Positions 9,084 to 17,057 of a stretch of 64,000 nt of DNA are shown one piece after another; positions within the stretch are counted from its first letter, which is position 1, and every line of letters starts with the position of its first letter. Location: NCBI RefSeq assembly GCF_000746525.1, contig NZ_CP009048.1, positions 1,152,501 through 1,216,500 of the forward strand. The letters run 5' to 3'. The notes under the pieces were generated by a model that was not told the origin of the DNA, made no database searches, and saw only the letters and a program-made list of their open reading frames with translations. The DNA is from Pseudomonas alkylphenolica. GTDB taxonomy: Bacteria; Pseudomonadota; Gammaproteobacteria; Pseudomonadales; Pseudomonadaceae. Position numbers and translations under genes: made by a program.

Positions 9084-9542
9084 TCAGTTCTCCAGAACGT
9101 CGAGCAGGCCCAGGGGCAGTGGAACATCCATTACACGGTCAAACAGCCAATACAGCGCGATGCTCATCAGCGTGATGATGACGACGCTGGGCAGCCAGCG
9201 CCCGTCGTAAAGACGTGCCATGGGGACGCCGACCAGGATGCTGCTCAGTACAAATCCCAGGGGTTCGAAAGTGCTGGCAAAGAGCAGAAGCAAGGCCACA
9301 CAGATGCCGATCTTGTTCAGGGATTCGCGGTCCAGTTCAGGCTCATCGTCCTTGCGCACGATCGGGGTGGGACGAAAGGCCAGGTACAACAGGCCGCAGC
9401 CCATCAAGCCGATAATCAGTAACGGGAAGGCACGAGGGCCGACAGGCTCGTAGGAAAACGCAGCCTGATAGGGCCAGGCCATTACTGCCAGAGCGGCACA
9501 GACCGCTAGCAGCAACAAGGCAAAAACGCGTTGCAGGATCAT
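9084..9542 (-). CDS. tctB: TctB, small membrane subunit of tricarboxylate transporter
   Basis: The 152-residue protein has four predicted hydrophobic helices (about 4-22, 38-56, 80-110, 120-137) and the PRAFPLLI motif common in TctB proteins. It pairs with TctA in the inner membrane. The stop is one base from the tctA start. A REP doublet separates it from tctC, which may lower expression of the membrane subunits relative to the abundant binding protein. Confidence 0.88.
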   Translation of the reverse strand: MILQRVFALLLLAVCAALAVMAWPYQAAFSYEPVGPRAFPLLIIGLMGCGLLYLAFRPTPIVRKDDEPELDRESLNKIGICVALLLLFASTFEPLGFVLSSILVGVPMARLYDGRWLPSVVIITLMSIALYWLFDRVMDVPLPLGLLDVLEN

Positions 9543-9557
9543 TGGGGAATCCTCTTT

Positions 9558-9616
9558 TCGCGGGGCAAGCCCGCTCCCACAGAGGGAACTGTGTAGGAGC
9601 GGGCTTGCCCCGCGAT
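9558..9616. repeat. REP doublet 2, between tctC and tctB
   Basis: Two inverted copies of the GAGCGGGCTTGCCCCGCGA core, with outer arms facing inwards (CGCGGGGCAAGCCCGCTCCCAC then GTAGGAGCGGG) and a short loop. It lies within the tct operon between genes on the same strand. In known cases such a REP can stabilise the upstream mRNA. Confidence 0.9.
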
Positions 9617-9637
9617 GCTTCTAGAAAGGTTGGGAGA

Positions 9638-10618
9638 TTACTGAATCAGCCCGAATTCCTTGGCCAGGGCTTTGTAATCAGCCACCTGTTTCTTCACGTA
9701 GGTGTCCAACTCCGCACCGGTCATGGCAAAGGGGAACAGTTCGCGCTGGTCACGCAGCTTGGCGAACTCTTCCGAGGTCAGCAGCTTGTCGAACGAGGTC
9801 TTCCACCAGTCGTACTCTTCATCCGTTACCTTCGGTCCCAGATAGAAACCGCGCACCACCGGCCAGACGATGTCGTAACCCTGTTCCTTGGCGGTCGGAA
9901 TATCTTTCATTTTCGGCTCGTCCAGGCGCTTTTCGGCAAACACCGCCAGCAGGCGCATGTCACCGCTCTGGATGTGTGGCATGGAGTCGGAGATGTCGGT
10001 ACTGCCTACCTGGATATGCCCACCGAGCAGTGCCGTGGCGATTTCACCTCCGCCTTCAAGGGCGACATAGCGCAGGTCGCGCGGGTCGATGCCGGCGGCC
10101 TTGGCGATCAGTGCAGTTTGCATCCAGTCCTGGCTGCCGACGGTGCCGCCGGAGCCGATGACTACTTTGCTCGGGTCTTTCTTCAGCGCGGCAACCAGGT
10201 CGTCGAGGGTCTTGTAGGGCGAGTCGTTTTTCACTGCGATGGCACCATAGCTGGTGCCAACGGCTGCCAGCCAGCGCACGGCGTTCTCGTCGAAGCGGCC
10301 GAACTTGCCCTGGGCGAGGTTGAGCAGCGAGCCGCTGGACCAGGCTACCAGGGTCCCGGCATCGGCCGGGCGCTGGGCAACCACGGCGTTGTAGGCAACC
10401 GCGCCGACACCGCCAGGCATATAGGTCACGCGCATGGGTTTGGTAAGGATCTTCTCGTTGACCAGGGCGCTTTGCACCAGTTTGCAGGTCAGGTCGAAGC
10501 CGCCGCCGGGGGAGGCGGGGGCGATGCATTCAGGACGTTTGGGTTCGCCAGCCATGGCTTGGCCGGCAAGCATCAGACAGGCAGTGGCGAGGGCAATGCG
10601 ACGCAGTGAAAAGGTCAT
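9638..10618 (-). CDS. tctC: TctC, periplasmic tricarboxylate-binding protein
   Basis: This 326-residue protein begins with a Sec signal peptide (MTFSLRRIALATACLMLAGQ, cleavage after AMA at about 23). The mature part has the Bug/TctC fold signatures PGGGFDLTCK and YMPGGVGAVAYN near the N-terminus. It should capture citrate or a related tricarboxylate in the periplasm and deliver it to TctAB. A CA motif (AACAATAA) lies about 20 nt before its start, pointing to Crc/Hfq translational repression. It is the first tct gene after the opdH porin, 34 bp downstream. Confidence 0.93.
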   Translation of the reverse strand: MTFSLRRIALATACLMLAGQAMAGEPKRPECIAPASPGGGFDLTCKLVQSALVNEKILTKPMRVTYMPGGVGAVAYNAVVAQRPADAGTLVAWSSGSLLNLAQGKFGRFDENAVRWLAAVGTSYGAIAVKNDSPYKTLDDLVAALKKDPSKVVIGSGGTVGSQDWMQTALIAKAAGIDPRDLRYVALEGGGEIATALLGGHIQVGSTDISDSMPHIQSGDMRLLAVFAEKRLDEPKMKDIPTAKEQGYDIVWPVVRGFYLGPKVTDEEYDWWKTSFDKLLTSEEFAKLRDQRELFPFAMTGAELDTYVKKQVADYKALAKEFGLIQ

Positions 10619-10636
10619 CGTCTATCTCCGTGAGCA

Positions 10637-10644
10637 TTATTGTT
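10637..10644 (-). promoter_or_regulatory. Crc/Hfq catabolite-activity (CA) motif before tctC
   Basis: The minus-strand sequence AACAATAA fits the AAnAANAA consensus bound by Hfq with Crc in Pseudomonas. It is about 18-25 nt upstream of the tctC ATG, next to the ribosome binding site. Confidence 0.5.
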
Positions 10645-10652
10645 ATCGGGGA

Positions 10653-11942
10653 TTACCACAATGCAAGGCTGTAACTCACCAGCAGCCGCACCTCGTCCGC
10701 ATCGCGGGCGAAGTTCGAACGGAAGGTGGCGTTGCGCAGGCGCACGGCGACGTTTTTCAGGGCGCCACTTTGCACCACATATTTGAACTCGGTATTGCGT
10801 TCCCACTCCTTGCCTTCACCGCCATCGGCCAGGCTGACATTATCGCCGCTGATGTAACGGGTCATGAAGGTCAGGCCGGGAACTCCCAGTTTGGCGAAGT
10901 CATAGTCGTAGCGGGCCTGCCAGGAGCGCTCGTCGGCACCGGCGAAGTCGTTGATCTGCACGAAGTTGACCAGGTACGGGTCGGCACCGTCGACGTAAGG
11001 AAAGGCGGTGTCGCCCGACAGGTGCTGGTAACCGGCACTGAACTTGTGGCCGATGATGGCGTAGCTGAGCATGCCGTTGAGGGCGGTGTTGTCGATGTTG
11101 CCGCCACGGGCCTGGCCCTGGTCGTCGCTGAGTGCCATGCGCAGGTCGGCGCCGAAGGTACCGGGACCCCAGGGCTGGGTGGCGAGCATGCCGACAAAGT
11201 GCTGGCGATAGACATCATCGAGCTGCGCCCAGTGGTAGCTGCCGGTGATCCTGTCGGTGAACTTGTAGTCCAGGCCAGCCATGTCGAAATGGTTGCCGGC
11301 CACGGTGCCGAGAAAGCGGCTGTTCTTGTTGTTGAGGGCGATGTCCTGGTTGTCGGTACTGTCGCGATCCTTGGCTTTTTCCAGGCGTCCGCCGGTGAAC
11401 GTCAGGTTCTTGATTTCGCCGGACGTCAGCAGGCCGCCTTCAAAGGTCTGCGGCAGGATGCGACCGTCGTTGGGCTGCAGGGTCGGCAGTTCCGGCATCA
11501 GCGTGCCGACTTTCAGTTCGGTGGCCGAGATCTTTACCTTGCCGGTCAGGCCGAGCTTGGAATACTCGTCGGCGGCGCGGCCATCATCGTGGGTAGGCAG
11601 CAGGCCGCTGCCGGTACGATCAGGGCTGGAGTCGAGCTTGATGCCGAGCATCCCCAGGGCATCGAGACCAAAACCCACGGTACCGTCGGTATAGCCGGAC
11701 TCGAAGTTGAGCATGAACCCCTGGGCCCACTCGTCACGCTTGGACTGCTGGGCGCTGGTGCCATCGCGAAAGTCGCGGTTGAAGTACATGTTGCGGGTTT
11801 CGAAGATCGCCTTGCTGTCATCGAAGAAGGCGGCCTGGCTCAGCGGTGCGACGCCGGCAAGGGCGAGGGCGCTGGCAACTGCGGACTGGCGAGAAGGTAA
11901 ACGGCGAATAGGCGCGTGCGCCTGTGGCTGCATGGACAGCAT
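10653..11942 (-). CDS. opdH: OprD-family porin OpdH-like (tricarboxylates)
   Basis: The 429-residue outer-membrane protein has an N-terminal signal peptide ending near LSQA|AFFDDSKA, then the OprD-family pattern (RNMYFNRDFRDG, YTDGTVGFGLDALGMLGIKLDS, and a C-terminal strand ending in YSLALW with terminal aromatic residue). Its position directly before tctCBA and divergent from tctDE matches P. aeruginosa OpdH, the tricarboxylate-specific porin. GGAG lies 10 nt before the ATG, overlapped on its 5' side by an A-rich Crc/Hfq-type site. Confidence 0.87.
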   Translation of the reverse strand: MLSMQPQAHAPIRRLPSRQSAVASALALAGVAPLSQAAFFDDSKAIFETRNMYFNRDFRDGTSAQQSKRDEWAQGFMLNFESGYTDGTVGFGLDALGMLGIKLDSSPDRTGSGLLPTHDDGRAADEYSKLGLTGKVKISATELKVGTLMPELPTLQPNDGRILPQTFEGGLLTSGEIKNLTFTGGRLEKAKDRDSTDNQDIALNNKNSRFLGTVAGNHFDMAGLDYKFTDRITGSYHWAQLDDVYRQHFVGMLATQPWGPGTFGADLRMALSDDQGQARGGNIDNTALNGMLSYAIIGHKFSAGYQHLSGDTAFPYVDGADPYLVNFVQINDFAGADERSWQARYDYDFAKLGVPGLTFMTRYISGDNVSLADGGEGKEWERNTEFKYVVQSGALKNVAVRLRNATFRSNFARDADEVRLLVSYSLALW

Positions 11943-11957
11943 GGTGAAGTGACTCCG

Positions 11958-11971
11958 TTTTTGTTCTTATT
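11958..11971 (-). promoter_or_regulatory. Strong Crc/Hfq-type A-rich site before opdH
   Basis: On the minus strand AATAAGAACAAAAA is an uninterrupted series of A-A-N triplets (AAT AAG AAC AAA AA). It contains several overlapping matches to AAnAANAA and abuts the GGAG ribosome binding site of opdH. This is the arrangement expected for Hfq/Crc repression of translation. Confidence 0.6.
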
Positions 11972-11975
11972 AATT

Positions 11976-11991
11976 CGAACGTCAATGTTCG
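11976..11991. promoter_or_regulatory. Inverted repeat in the opdH-tctD divergent promoter region
   Basis: CGAAC at 11976-11980 and GTTCG at 11987-11991 form a 5-bp inverted repeat with a 6-bp spacer. It is a candidate operator for the response regulator TctD between the divergent transport and regulator genes. Confidence 0.35.
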
Positions 11992-12145
11992 GTTATACGG
12001 CAAGCAGAGTGAGCCGTGAGGGGATGCTAGGGGCTGAACCTTTCGCTAACCTTTCAACTGTTTTTCATTGTTGCGAAGGCTCCACAGGTGCGCTGTCGGC
12101 TGTACACTCCGCGCCATTGACCGCGACGCGAACGGGGAGAAAACG

Positions 12146-12817
12146 ATGCGTGTGCTGCTCGTCGAAGACCATCTGCAGCTGGCCGAAAGCGTGGCCCAGG
12201 CCCTGAAAAGTACCGGCCTGACCGTGGATGTGCTGCACGATGGCGTGGCCGCCGACCTGGCCCTGGCCAGTGAGGAATATGCCGTGGCGGTGCTCGATGT
12301 CGGCCTGCCGCGCATGGACGGCTTCGAAGTACTGGCGCGCCTGCGCGCCCGTGGCAAAACCGTGCCGGTGCTGATGCTGACCGCGCGCAGTGACGTCAAG
12401 GACCGGGTTCACGGCCTGAACCTGGGGGCCGATGACTACCTGGCCAAGCCGTTCGAACTGACCGAGCTTGAGGCACGGGTCAAGGCCCTGTTGCGCCGCA
12501 GCGTGCTTGGCGGTGAGCGGCAACAGCGCTGTGGTCCGCTGGTGTACGACCTCGATACCCGGCGTTTCACCCTCGGTGACGAATTGCTGACCCTGACCTC
12601 CCGTGAGCAGGCCGTGCTTGAAGCGCTGATCGCCCGTCCGGGGCGGGTGATGAGCAAGGAGCAACTGGCCGCCCAGGTCTTCGGTCTGGATGAAGAAGCC
12701 AGCGCCGATGCCATCGAAATCTATATCCATCGCCTGCGCAAGAAGCTCGATGGCCATGCCGTGGCCATCGTTACCTTCAGGGGGCTCGGCTACCTGCTCG
12801 AGCATCGCGATGCGTGA
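12146..12817 (+). CDS. tctD: Response regulator TctD
   Basis: This 223-residue OmpR-family regulator has a receiver domain with phosphoacceptor Asp51, acidic pocket Glu7/Asp8 and Lys101 in AKPFE, followed by a winged-helix domain (about 125-220, IYIHRLRKKL recognition helix region). TctD is known to activate tricarboxylate uptake. I chose the ATG at 12146, preceded by GGGGAGA, because the receiver fold starts there (MRVLLVEDH). Its stop overlaps the tctE start by 8 bases. Confidence 0.92.
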   Translation: MRVLLVEDHLQLAESVAQALKSTGLTVDVLHDGVAADLALASEEYAVAVLDVGLPRMDGFEVLARLRARGKTVPVLMLTARSDVKDRVHGLNLGADDYLAKPFELTELEARVKALLRRSVLGGERQQRCGPLVYDLDTRRFTLGDELLTLTSREQAVLEALIARPGRVMSKEQLAAQVFGLDEEASADAIEIYIHRLRKKLDGHAVAIVTFRGLGYLLEHRDA

Positions 12818-14189
12818 CAGCGTCAGCCTGCGCGGGCGGCTGCTGTGGAACCTGGCCTTGCTGCTGGTGGTGCTGATGCTGGCCAGCGGTCTGAGTGCCT
12901 ACTGGAATGGTCGCGAAGCGGCCGACACCGCCTACGACCGCACCCTGCTGGCTTCCGCGCGAACCATTGCCGCGGGCTTGTCCCAGCGTGACGGCACCCT
13001 CAGCGCCGACGTGCCCTATGTGGCCCTGGATACCTTTGCCTACGACAGCGCCGGACGTATCTACTACCAGGTCAATGACATTCATCAGCGCCTGATTTCC
13101 GGTTACGAAAACCTCCCCGCACCACCACCGGGTACGCCGCGCACCGATGATTACCCGGCCCTGGCGCGCTTCTACAACGCGCGCTACCTGGGGCAGGACG
13201 TGCGTGTAGTGAGCTTGCTCAAGGCCGTTACCGAACCGAACATGAACGGCATGGCCGAGATCCGTGTGGCCGAAACCGAAGAGGCGCGGGTGCGCATGGC
13301 CCGCAGCCTGATGGCCGATACCCTGTTGCGTCTGGGTATGCTGGCGCTCGGCGCGTTGATGCTGGTGTGGTTTGCGGTCAGTGCTGCGCTGCGGCCGCTG
13401 GAGCGCCTGCGCAGTGCGGTGGAAGAGCGTCAACCCGACGACCTGCGCGCGTTGCCGCTGGTCGAAGTACAGCGTGAATTAAGCCCGCTGGTACGCGCCT
13501 TGAACCATTTCACCGAACGCCTGCGCGGCCAGTTCGAGCGCCAGGCGCAGTTCATCGCCGAGGCCGCCCATGAACTGCGCACACCGCTGGCGGCGCTCAA
13601 GGCCAGGGTCGAACTGGGCTTGCGCTCGAATGAACCCCAGGTCTGGCGCGAGACCCTGGAATCAGCGGCCCAGGGTACCGACCGCCTGACCCACCTGGCC
13701 AACCAGCTGCTCTCCCTGGCACGGGTGGAAAACGGTGCGCGGGCCATTGCCGAAGGCGGCGCGCAGTTGCTTGACCTCAGCCAGCTGGCGCGTGAACTGG
13801 GCATGGCCATGGCGCCGCTGGCCTATGCCCGCGGAGTGGCGCTGGCGCTGGAGGCCGAAGCACCTGTGCATGTGCGTGGCGAACCGACGTTGCTCAACGA
13901 GCTGCTCAGTAACCTGGTGGACAACGCCTTGGCCCATACCCCCGAAGGCGGCAATGTGATCTTGCGGGTCTACGCGCCGGGGGTGCTGGAAGTCGAAGAC
14001 GATGGCCCGGGGATTCCTGAAAACGAGCGTGAACGGGTGTTCGAGCGTTTCTATCGACGTAGTGCGCAAGGCACCGGCCTGGGCCTGGCGATCGTCGGCG
14101 AGATCTGCCGCGCCCATCTGGCGCAGATCAGTCTTCACGACGGAGAGGGTGGCGGCCTGAAAGTGCGGGTCAGTTTTACCGTCGATTAA
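12810..14189 (+). CDS. tctE: Sensor histidine kinase TctE
   Basis: The 459-residue kinase has a membrane helix at about 11-32, a periplasmic sensor region (to about 172), a second helix (173-195), HAMP-like linker, a dimerisation domain with phosphorylated His254 in EAAHELRTPL, and an ATPase domain with N box (NELLSNLVDNALAHT) and DDGPGIP/GTGLGLAI boxes. It should sense extracellular tricarboxylate and phosphorylate TctD. The ATG lies in the ATGCGTGA overlap with tctD. Its 3' end overlaps the convergent HDOD gene by 4 bases. Confidence 0.92.
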   Translation: MRDSVSLRGRLLWNLALLLVVLMLASGLSAYWNGREAADTAYDRTLLASARTIAAGLSQRDGTLSADVPYVALDTFAYDSAGRIYYQVNDIHQRLISGYENLPAPPPGTPRTDDYPALARFYNARYLGQDVRVVSLLKAVTEPNMNGMAEIRVAETEEARVRMARSLMADTLLRLGMLALGALMLVWFAVSAALRPLERLRSAVEERQPDDLRALPLVEVQRELSPLVRALNHFTERLRGQFERQAQFIAEAAHELRTPLAALKARVELGLRSNEPQVWRETLESAAQGTDRLTHLANQLLSLARVENGARAIAEGGAQLLDLSQLARELGMAMAPLAYARGVALALEAEAPVHVRGEPTLLNELLSNLVDNALAHTPEGGNVILRVYAPGVLEVEDDGPGIPENERERVFERFYRRSAQGTGLGLAIVGEICRAHLAQISLHDGEGGGLKVRVSFTVD

Positions 14190-14995
14190 CGGAACATTGA
14201 GCGGGCATAGAGCAGATCGCTGGCCACCAGTTCGGTACCGGTCGGCAGTCCCAGGTGGCGATAGGCGGGCAGCGCCGCCAAGGGCCGCGACTTGCCGATG
14301 GCCGGGCTCAGGGCCCGGGCGATCTGAACGATGTCGACGTAATCGACCCGGTCGCTGCCGCGGTCCAGATCCAGAACCTGTCCAGGCAGCTTGACCAACT
14401 GCTCGGGAAATTCCCAACTGCTGAGGATCTTGTCACCCAGTACCGGATGGATCTGGTCGATCACATAGTTCAGGCACACCGGATCGGAAAGCAGCTCGTT
14501 GTGCTCCTCGGCATAGATCAGGATCGGCAACACACCAATCTGGTGAACCAGGCCAGCGAGGGCGGCCTGATCAGGCTTGAGCTGGGTGTAGCGCAAGCAA
14601 AGTTCGTAGCTGATGCCGGCTACTTCCAGGCTGGTTGCCCAGATTTCGCGCATTTTCTTTTCCACTACCTCGGAGCGGGCGTGGAAGATCTGCTCGATCA
14701 CCAGGCCGACGGCCAGGTTGCAGCTGTAGTTGATGCCAAGGCGGGTGATCGCGGTCTGCAGGTCGGTGACCTCGACCGTGGCACGCAGCAACGGGCTGTT
14801 CACCACCTTGATCAGGCGTGCCGACAGGGCGGCGTCGCGGCCGATGACCTTGCTCAGGGCGCTGACGCTGATCTCGGTGTCTTCAGCGGCCTCGCGAATG
14901 CTCAAGGCGACCTCCGGCAGGGTCGGCAGCACCAGGTCATCATTTTTGATGGCGGCCAGTAACTGGGCCTGGACCATCTCGGCCAGCTTGTTCAT
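14186..14995 (-). CDS. HDOD-domain signalling protein
   Basis: The 269-residue protein opens with the HDOD signature LPTLPEVALSIRE (about 24-36) and a helical domain extending to about residue 215. HDOD domains resemble HD phosphohydrolases but lack the metal-binding HD pair, and usually act in signal transduction by protein contact. No other output domain is present. It follows nothing on its own strand, so it is probably monocistronic. The exact pathway is not visible. Confidence 0.85.
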   Translation of the reverse strand: MNKLAEMVQAQLLAAIKNDDLVLPTLPEVALSIREAAEDTEISVSALSKVIGRDAALSARLIKVVNSPLLRATVEVTDLQTAITRLGINYSCNLAVGLVIEQIFHARSEVVEKKMREIWATSLEVAGISYELCLRYTQLKPDQAALAGLVHQIGVLPILIYAEEHNELLSDPVCLNYVIDQIHPVLGDKILSSWEFPEQLVKLPGQVLDLDRGSDRVDYVDIVQIARALSPAIGKSRPLAALPAYRHLGLPTGTELVASDLLYARSMFR

Positions 14996-15015
14996 CGCGG
15001 TTCTCTACAGCAATT

Positions 15016-15047
15016 CAAAAGGGCCCCGGCGTTCGATATGCCGGGGC
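15016..15047 (-). terminator. Rho-independent terminator after ygfZ
   Basis: On the minus strand GCCCCGGC pairs with GCCGGGGC around a 9-base loop and is followed by CCTTTTGAA. It begins 10 bp after the ygfZ stop. The T-run is short. Confidence 0.65.
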
Positions 15048-15056
15048 AGGGCTGGC

Positions 15057-15998
15057 TCAGCGCTGGATTTCGCGGTCGCGGTCCAGTTCATAAGGCAGCG
15101 ACAGCAGTTCCAGGCGCGGGCCGTCGAGGCTTCCCAGGTGCAGGTTGTTGTCTTCCACGGCATCGGCGGTCAGTACTGCCAGCAGTTCGCTGCCGGTTGC
15201 GCTGCGGGCCGCCAGCACCACTTCACCCACCGACGAGCCATGGGTCGGCGAGAAGATCTCGGTACCCGGCTCGGGCAGGGTTTCGCTCGCCAGGGCCACG
15301 CGGTACTGGCGGCGCTTGAGCTTGCCCAGGTACTGCATGCGGGCGACGATCTCCTGGCCGGTGTAGCAGCCTTTCTTGAAGCTGACGCCACCGACGGCCT
15401 GCAGGTTGATCATCTGCGGGATGAACAGCTCACGGGTCTGGGCCATGACCTGACCGATGCCAGCGCGGATTTGCCCGAGCAGCCAGTCGTTAAGCTCGGC
15501 TTTGGGCAGCTTCGCGGCTAACTGCGCCTGCACACGCTCTGCCTGTTCGGCGGGCACCCACAGTTCGATGCGACCGGGCGAGACGGCAACGGCAATCAGC
15601 CCGTCGTGGCGCGTTACAGCGTCAATCTCGCCTGGCACCTCAAGGTCCAGCGCCTGCAGCGCTGCGTCACCTGCTTGCAAGCCAAAGCGGACCCAGGCAG
15701 CGCTGTCATCAGTCAGCTTGGCCTTGGAGAACACCGCGTATTTCTTCAGATCGGCCAGTTGCGCTTCGAGCAACTCGCGGGTCATGGCCAGGAGAAAGCC
15801 ATCGCCCTCAGGCAGGATGCGAAAGCTCGACTGCATGCGGCCCTTGACCATGCAGCGCGCGCCGAGGCTGCTGGTGCTGTCGTTCAGGTAGTTGATGTTG
15901 CAGGTCAGTTGGCCTTGCAGGAACTTGCCGGCGTCCGAGCCGCGGACGGCGAGGACGCCTTCGTGGGATAGGGTGCAGAAAAAAGCGGAATCGGCCAT
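15057..15998 (-). CDS. ygfZ: Folate-binding protein YgfZ
   Basis: The 313-residue protein belongs to the GcvT-like YgfZ family, which supports iron-sulfur cluster repair in a tetrahydrofolate-dependent way. The family motif KGCYTGQEIVARMQYLGKLKRR is present at about residue 213-234 and includes the conserved Cys. I placed the start at MADSAFFCTLSHEG; an in-frame ATG 11 codons upstream is less likely. It is divergent from sdhE, matching the conserved ygfZ/sdhE arrangement in gammaproteobacteria. Confidence 0.92.
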   Translation of the reverse strand: MADSAFFCTLSHEGVLAVRGSDAGKFLQGQLTCNINYLNDSTSSLGARCMVKGRMQSSFRILPEGDGFLLAMTRELLEAQLADLKKYAVFSKAKLTDDSAAWVRFGLQAGDAALQALDLEVPGEIDAVTRHDGLIAVAVSPGRIELWVPAEQAERVQAQLAAKLPKAELNDWLLGQIRAGIGQVMAQTRELFIPQMINLQAVGGVSFKKGCYTGQEIVARMQYLGKLKRRQYRVALASETLPEPGTEIFSPTHGSSVGEVVLAARSATGSELLAVLTADAVEDNNLHLGSLDGPRLELLSLPYELDRDREIQR

Positions 15999-16163
15999 GG
16001 GATATCGCAGGGTAGTAAGACTGAGGGCCATGATAGAGCGCCGTTGGCAAAATAGGTAGTTGAGCGCGTCCCTCTGTCATTATTTGCTCACATGTCCGGA
16101 CCAACGTCTCGTGTCCCCCGGGCGCTGGCTCTGTATACTGGCGGCCTATTTAAGGAGGGCTCC

Positions 16164-16418
16164 ATGGTCGAACAAACTGAACTCAATCGGCTCTTTTGGC
16201 ACAGCCGCCGTGGCATGCTTGAGCTCGATGTACTGCTGGTCCCGTTCAGCGCGGAGGTCTACCCAACCCTGAGCGAGGCCGATCGCGAGCTGTACAAGCG
16301 CCTGCTGAGCTGCGAAGACCAGGACATGTTCGGCTGGTTCATGGAACGCAGCGAGTCCGAAGACCCGGAGCTGCAGCGTATGGTTCGCATCATTCTGGAT
16401 CGTGTCCAGCCCAAGTGA
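16164..16418 (+). CDS. sdhE: Succinate dehydrogenase flavinylation factor SdhE
   Basis: The 84-residue protein contains the SdhE signature RRGMLELD near residue 14, where the RGxxE core takes part in covalent attachment of FAD to SdhA. Older names are YgfY or CptB. The start is set by AAGGAGG seven bases before the ATG; TATACT at 16134-16139 is a good -10 candidate. Its 3' end overlaps the GTG start of ygfX. Confidence 0.93.
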   Translation: MVEQTELNRLFWHSRRGMLELDVLLVPFSAEVYPTLSEADRELYKRLLSCEDQDMFGWFMERSESEDPELQRMVRIILDRVQPK

Positions 16419-16854
16419 GCGGTTCGAGTGCCGCTGGCAGGGCTCGAAAAGCCTGCTGGTGGCCTATCTGCTCAGCTTGCTGCTGGCCTTGCTGGCGCTG
16501 AGCCTGCTGCAGCTTCCCTGGTGGTTGCGGCTGTCTGGCGTGATCTTGTGCCTGCTGCATGCGGGCTGGATGATTCCCCGGCGCATCCTGCTCAGCCATC
16601 CCCGGGCTGTCAGCGGTTTGCGTCGTGATCGTGAAGGCTGGCAGCTGTTCAGTCATGCCCAGGGTTGGCAGCCGGTGCAGTTACGCCCGGACAGCCTGGC
16701 ATTGCCGGGCCTGATCGTGCTGCGTTACCGCAGGCCGGGGCGCTACTGGAGTGAAGGTTTGTGTATCGCCCATGACGCGCTGGAACCGGTGCAGCACCGG
16801 CGCCTGCGCGTGCGCCTGAAGTTCAGTCGGCGTAGGTGGGCGGCTGCAGAATAG
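16402..16854 (+). CDS. ygfX: YgfX/CptA membrane protein
   Basis: The 150-residue protein has two adjacent membrane helices (about 17-37 and 39-58) and a basic cytoplasmic tail, the layout of YgfX, which partners SdhE and was also described as the toxin of a CptAB pair. A GTG start at 16402 overlaps the sdhE stop by 17 bases. Its 3' end overlaps, in the opposite direction, the displaced end of nadB. No terminator is seen between it and the integrase gene 204 bp downstream on the same strand. Confidence 0.82.
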   Translation: MSSPSERFECRWQGSKSLLVAYLLSLLLALLALSLLQLPWWLRLSGVILCLLHAGWMIPRRILLSHPRAVSGLRRDREGWQLFSHAQGWQPVQLRPDSLALPGLIVLRYRRPGRYWSEGLCIAHDALEPVQHRRLRVRLKFSRRRWAAAE

Positions 16855-17014
16855 TGTCGTGGGCTTCGGCAAGCATGCCCGGGTAGTCCAGGGTGTAGTG
16901 CAGGCCCCGGCTTTCCTTGCGCTGCATGGCGCAGCGGATCATCAGCTCGGCCACCTGGGCCAGGTTGCGCAGTTCGATCAGGTCGCGGCTGACCTTGTAG
17001 TTGCTGTAGAACTC
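16823..17014 (-). pseudogene. nadB: Displaced 3' end of the chromosomal nadB
   Basis: The minus strand encodes 63 residues beginning [17 protein letters not shown] and ending in TYAD plus stop, which is the C-terminus of L-aspartate oxidase. It has no start and no upstream catalytic domain. The intact nadB at 23.5-25.1 kb ends with a homologous but different sequence (for example [10 protein letters not shown] here against [10 protein letters not shown] there). This fragment is what remains of the original gene end after the island integrated; its overlap with ygfX is the ancestral convergent arrangement. Confidence 0.9.
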
Positions 17015-17015
17015 G
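16998..17015. other. attL core of the nadB-integrated element
   Basis: TAGTTGCTGTAGAACTCG occurs identically here and at 23690-23707. Left of this site the sequence is the old nadB end, and right of it the sequence changes abruptly to the integrase leader. Confidence 0.8.
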
Positions 17016-17057
17016 ACGCGATGAGGCTAAACCCAATGGATACAGGGGTTTCAGCCG

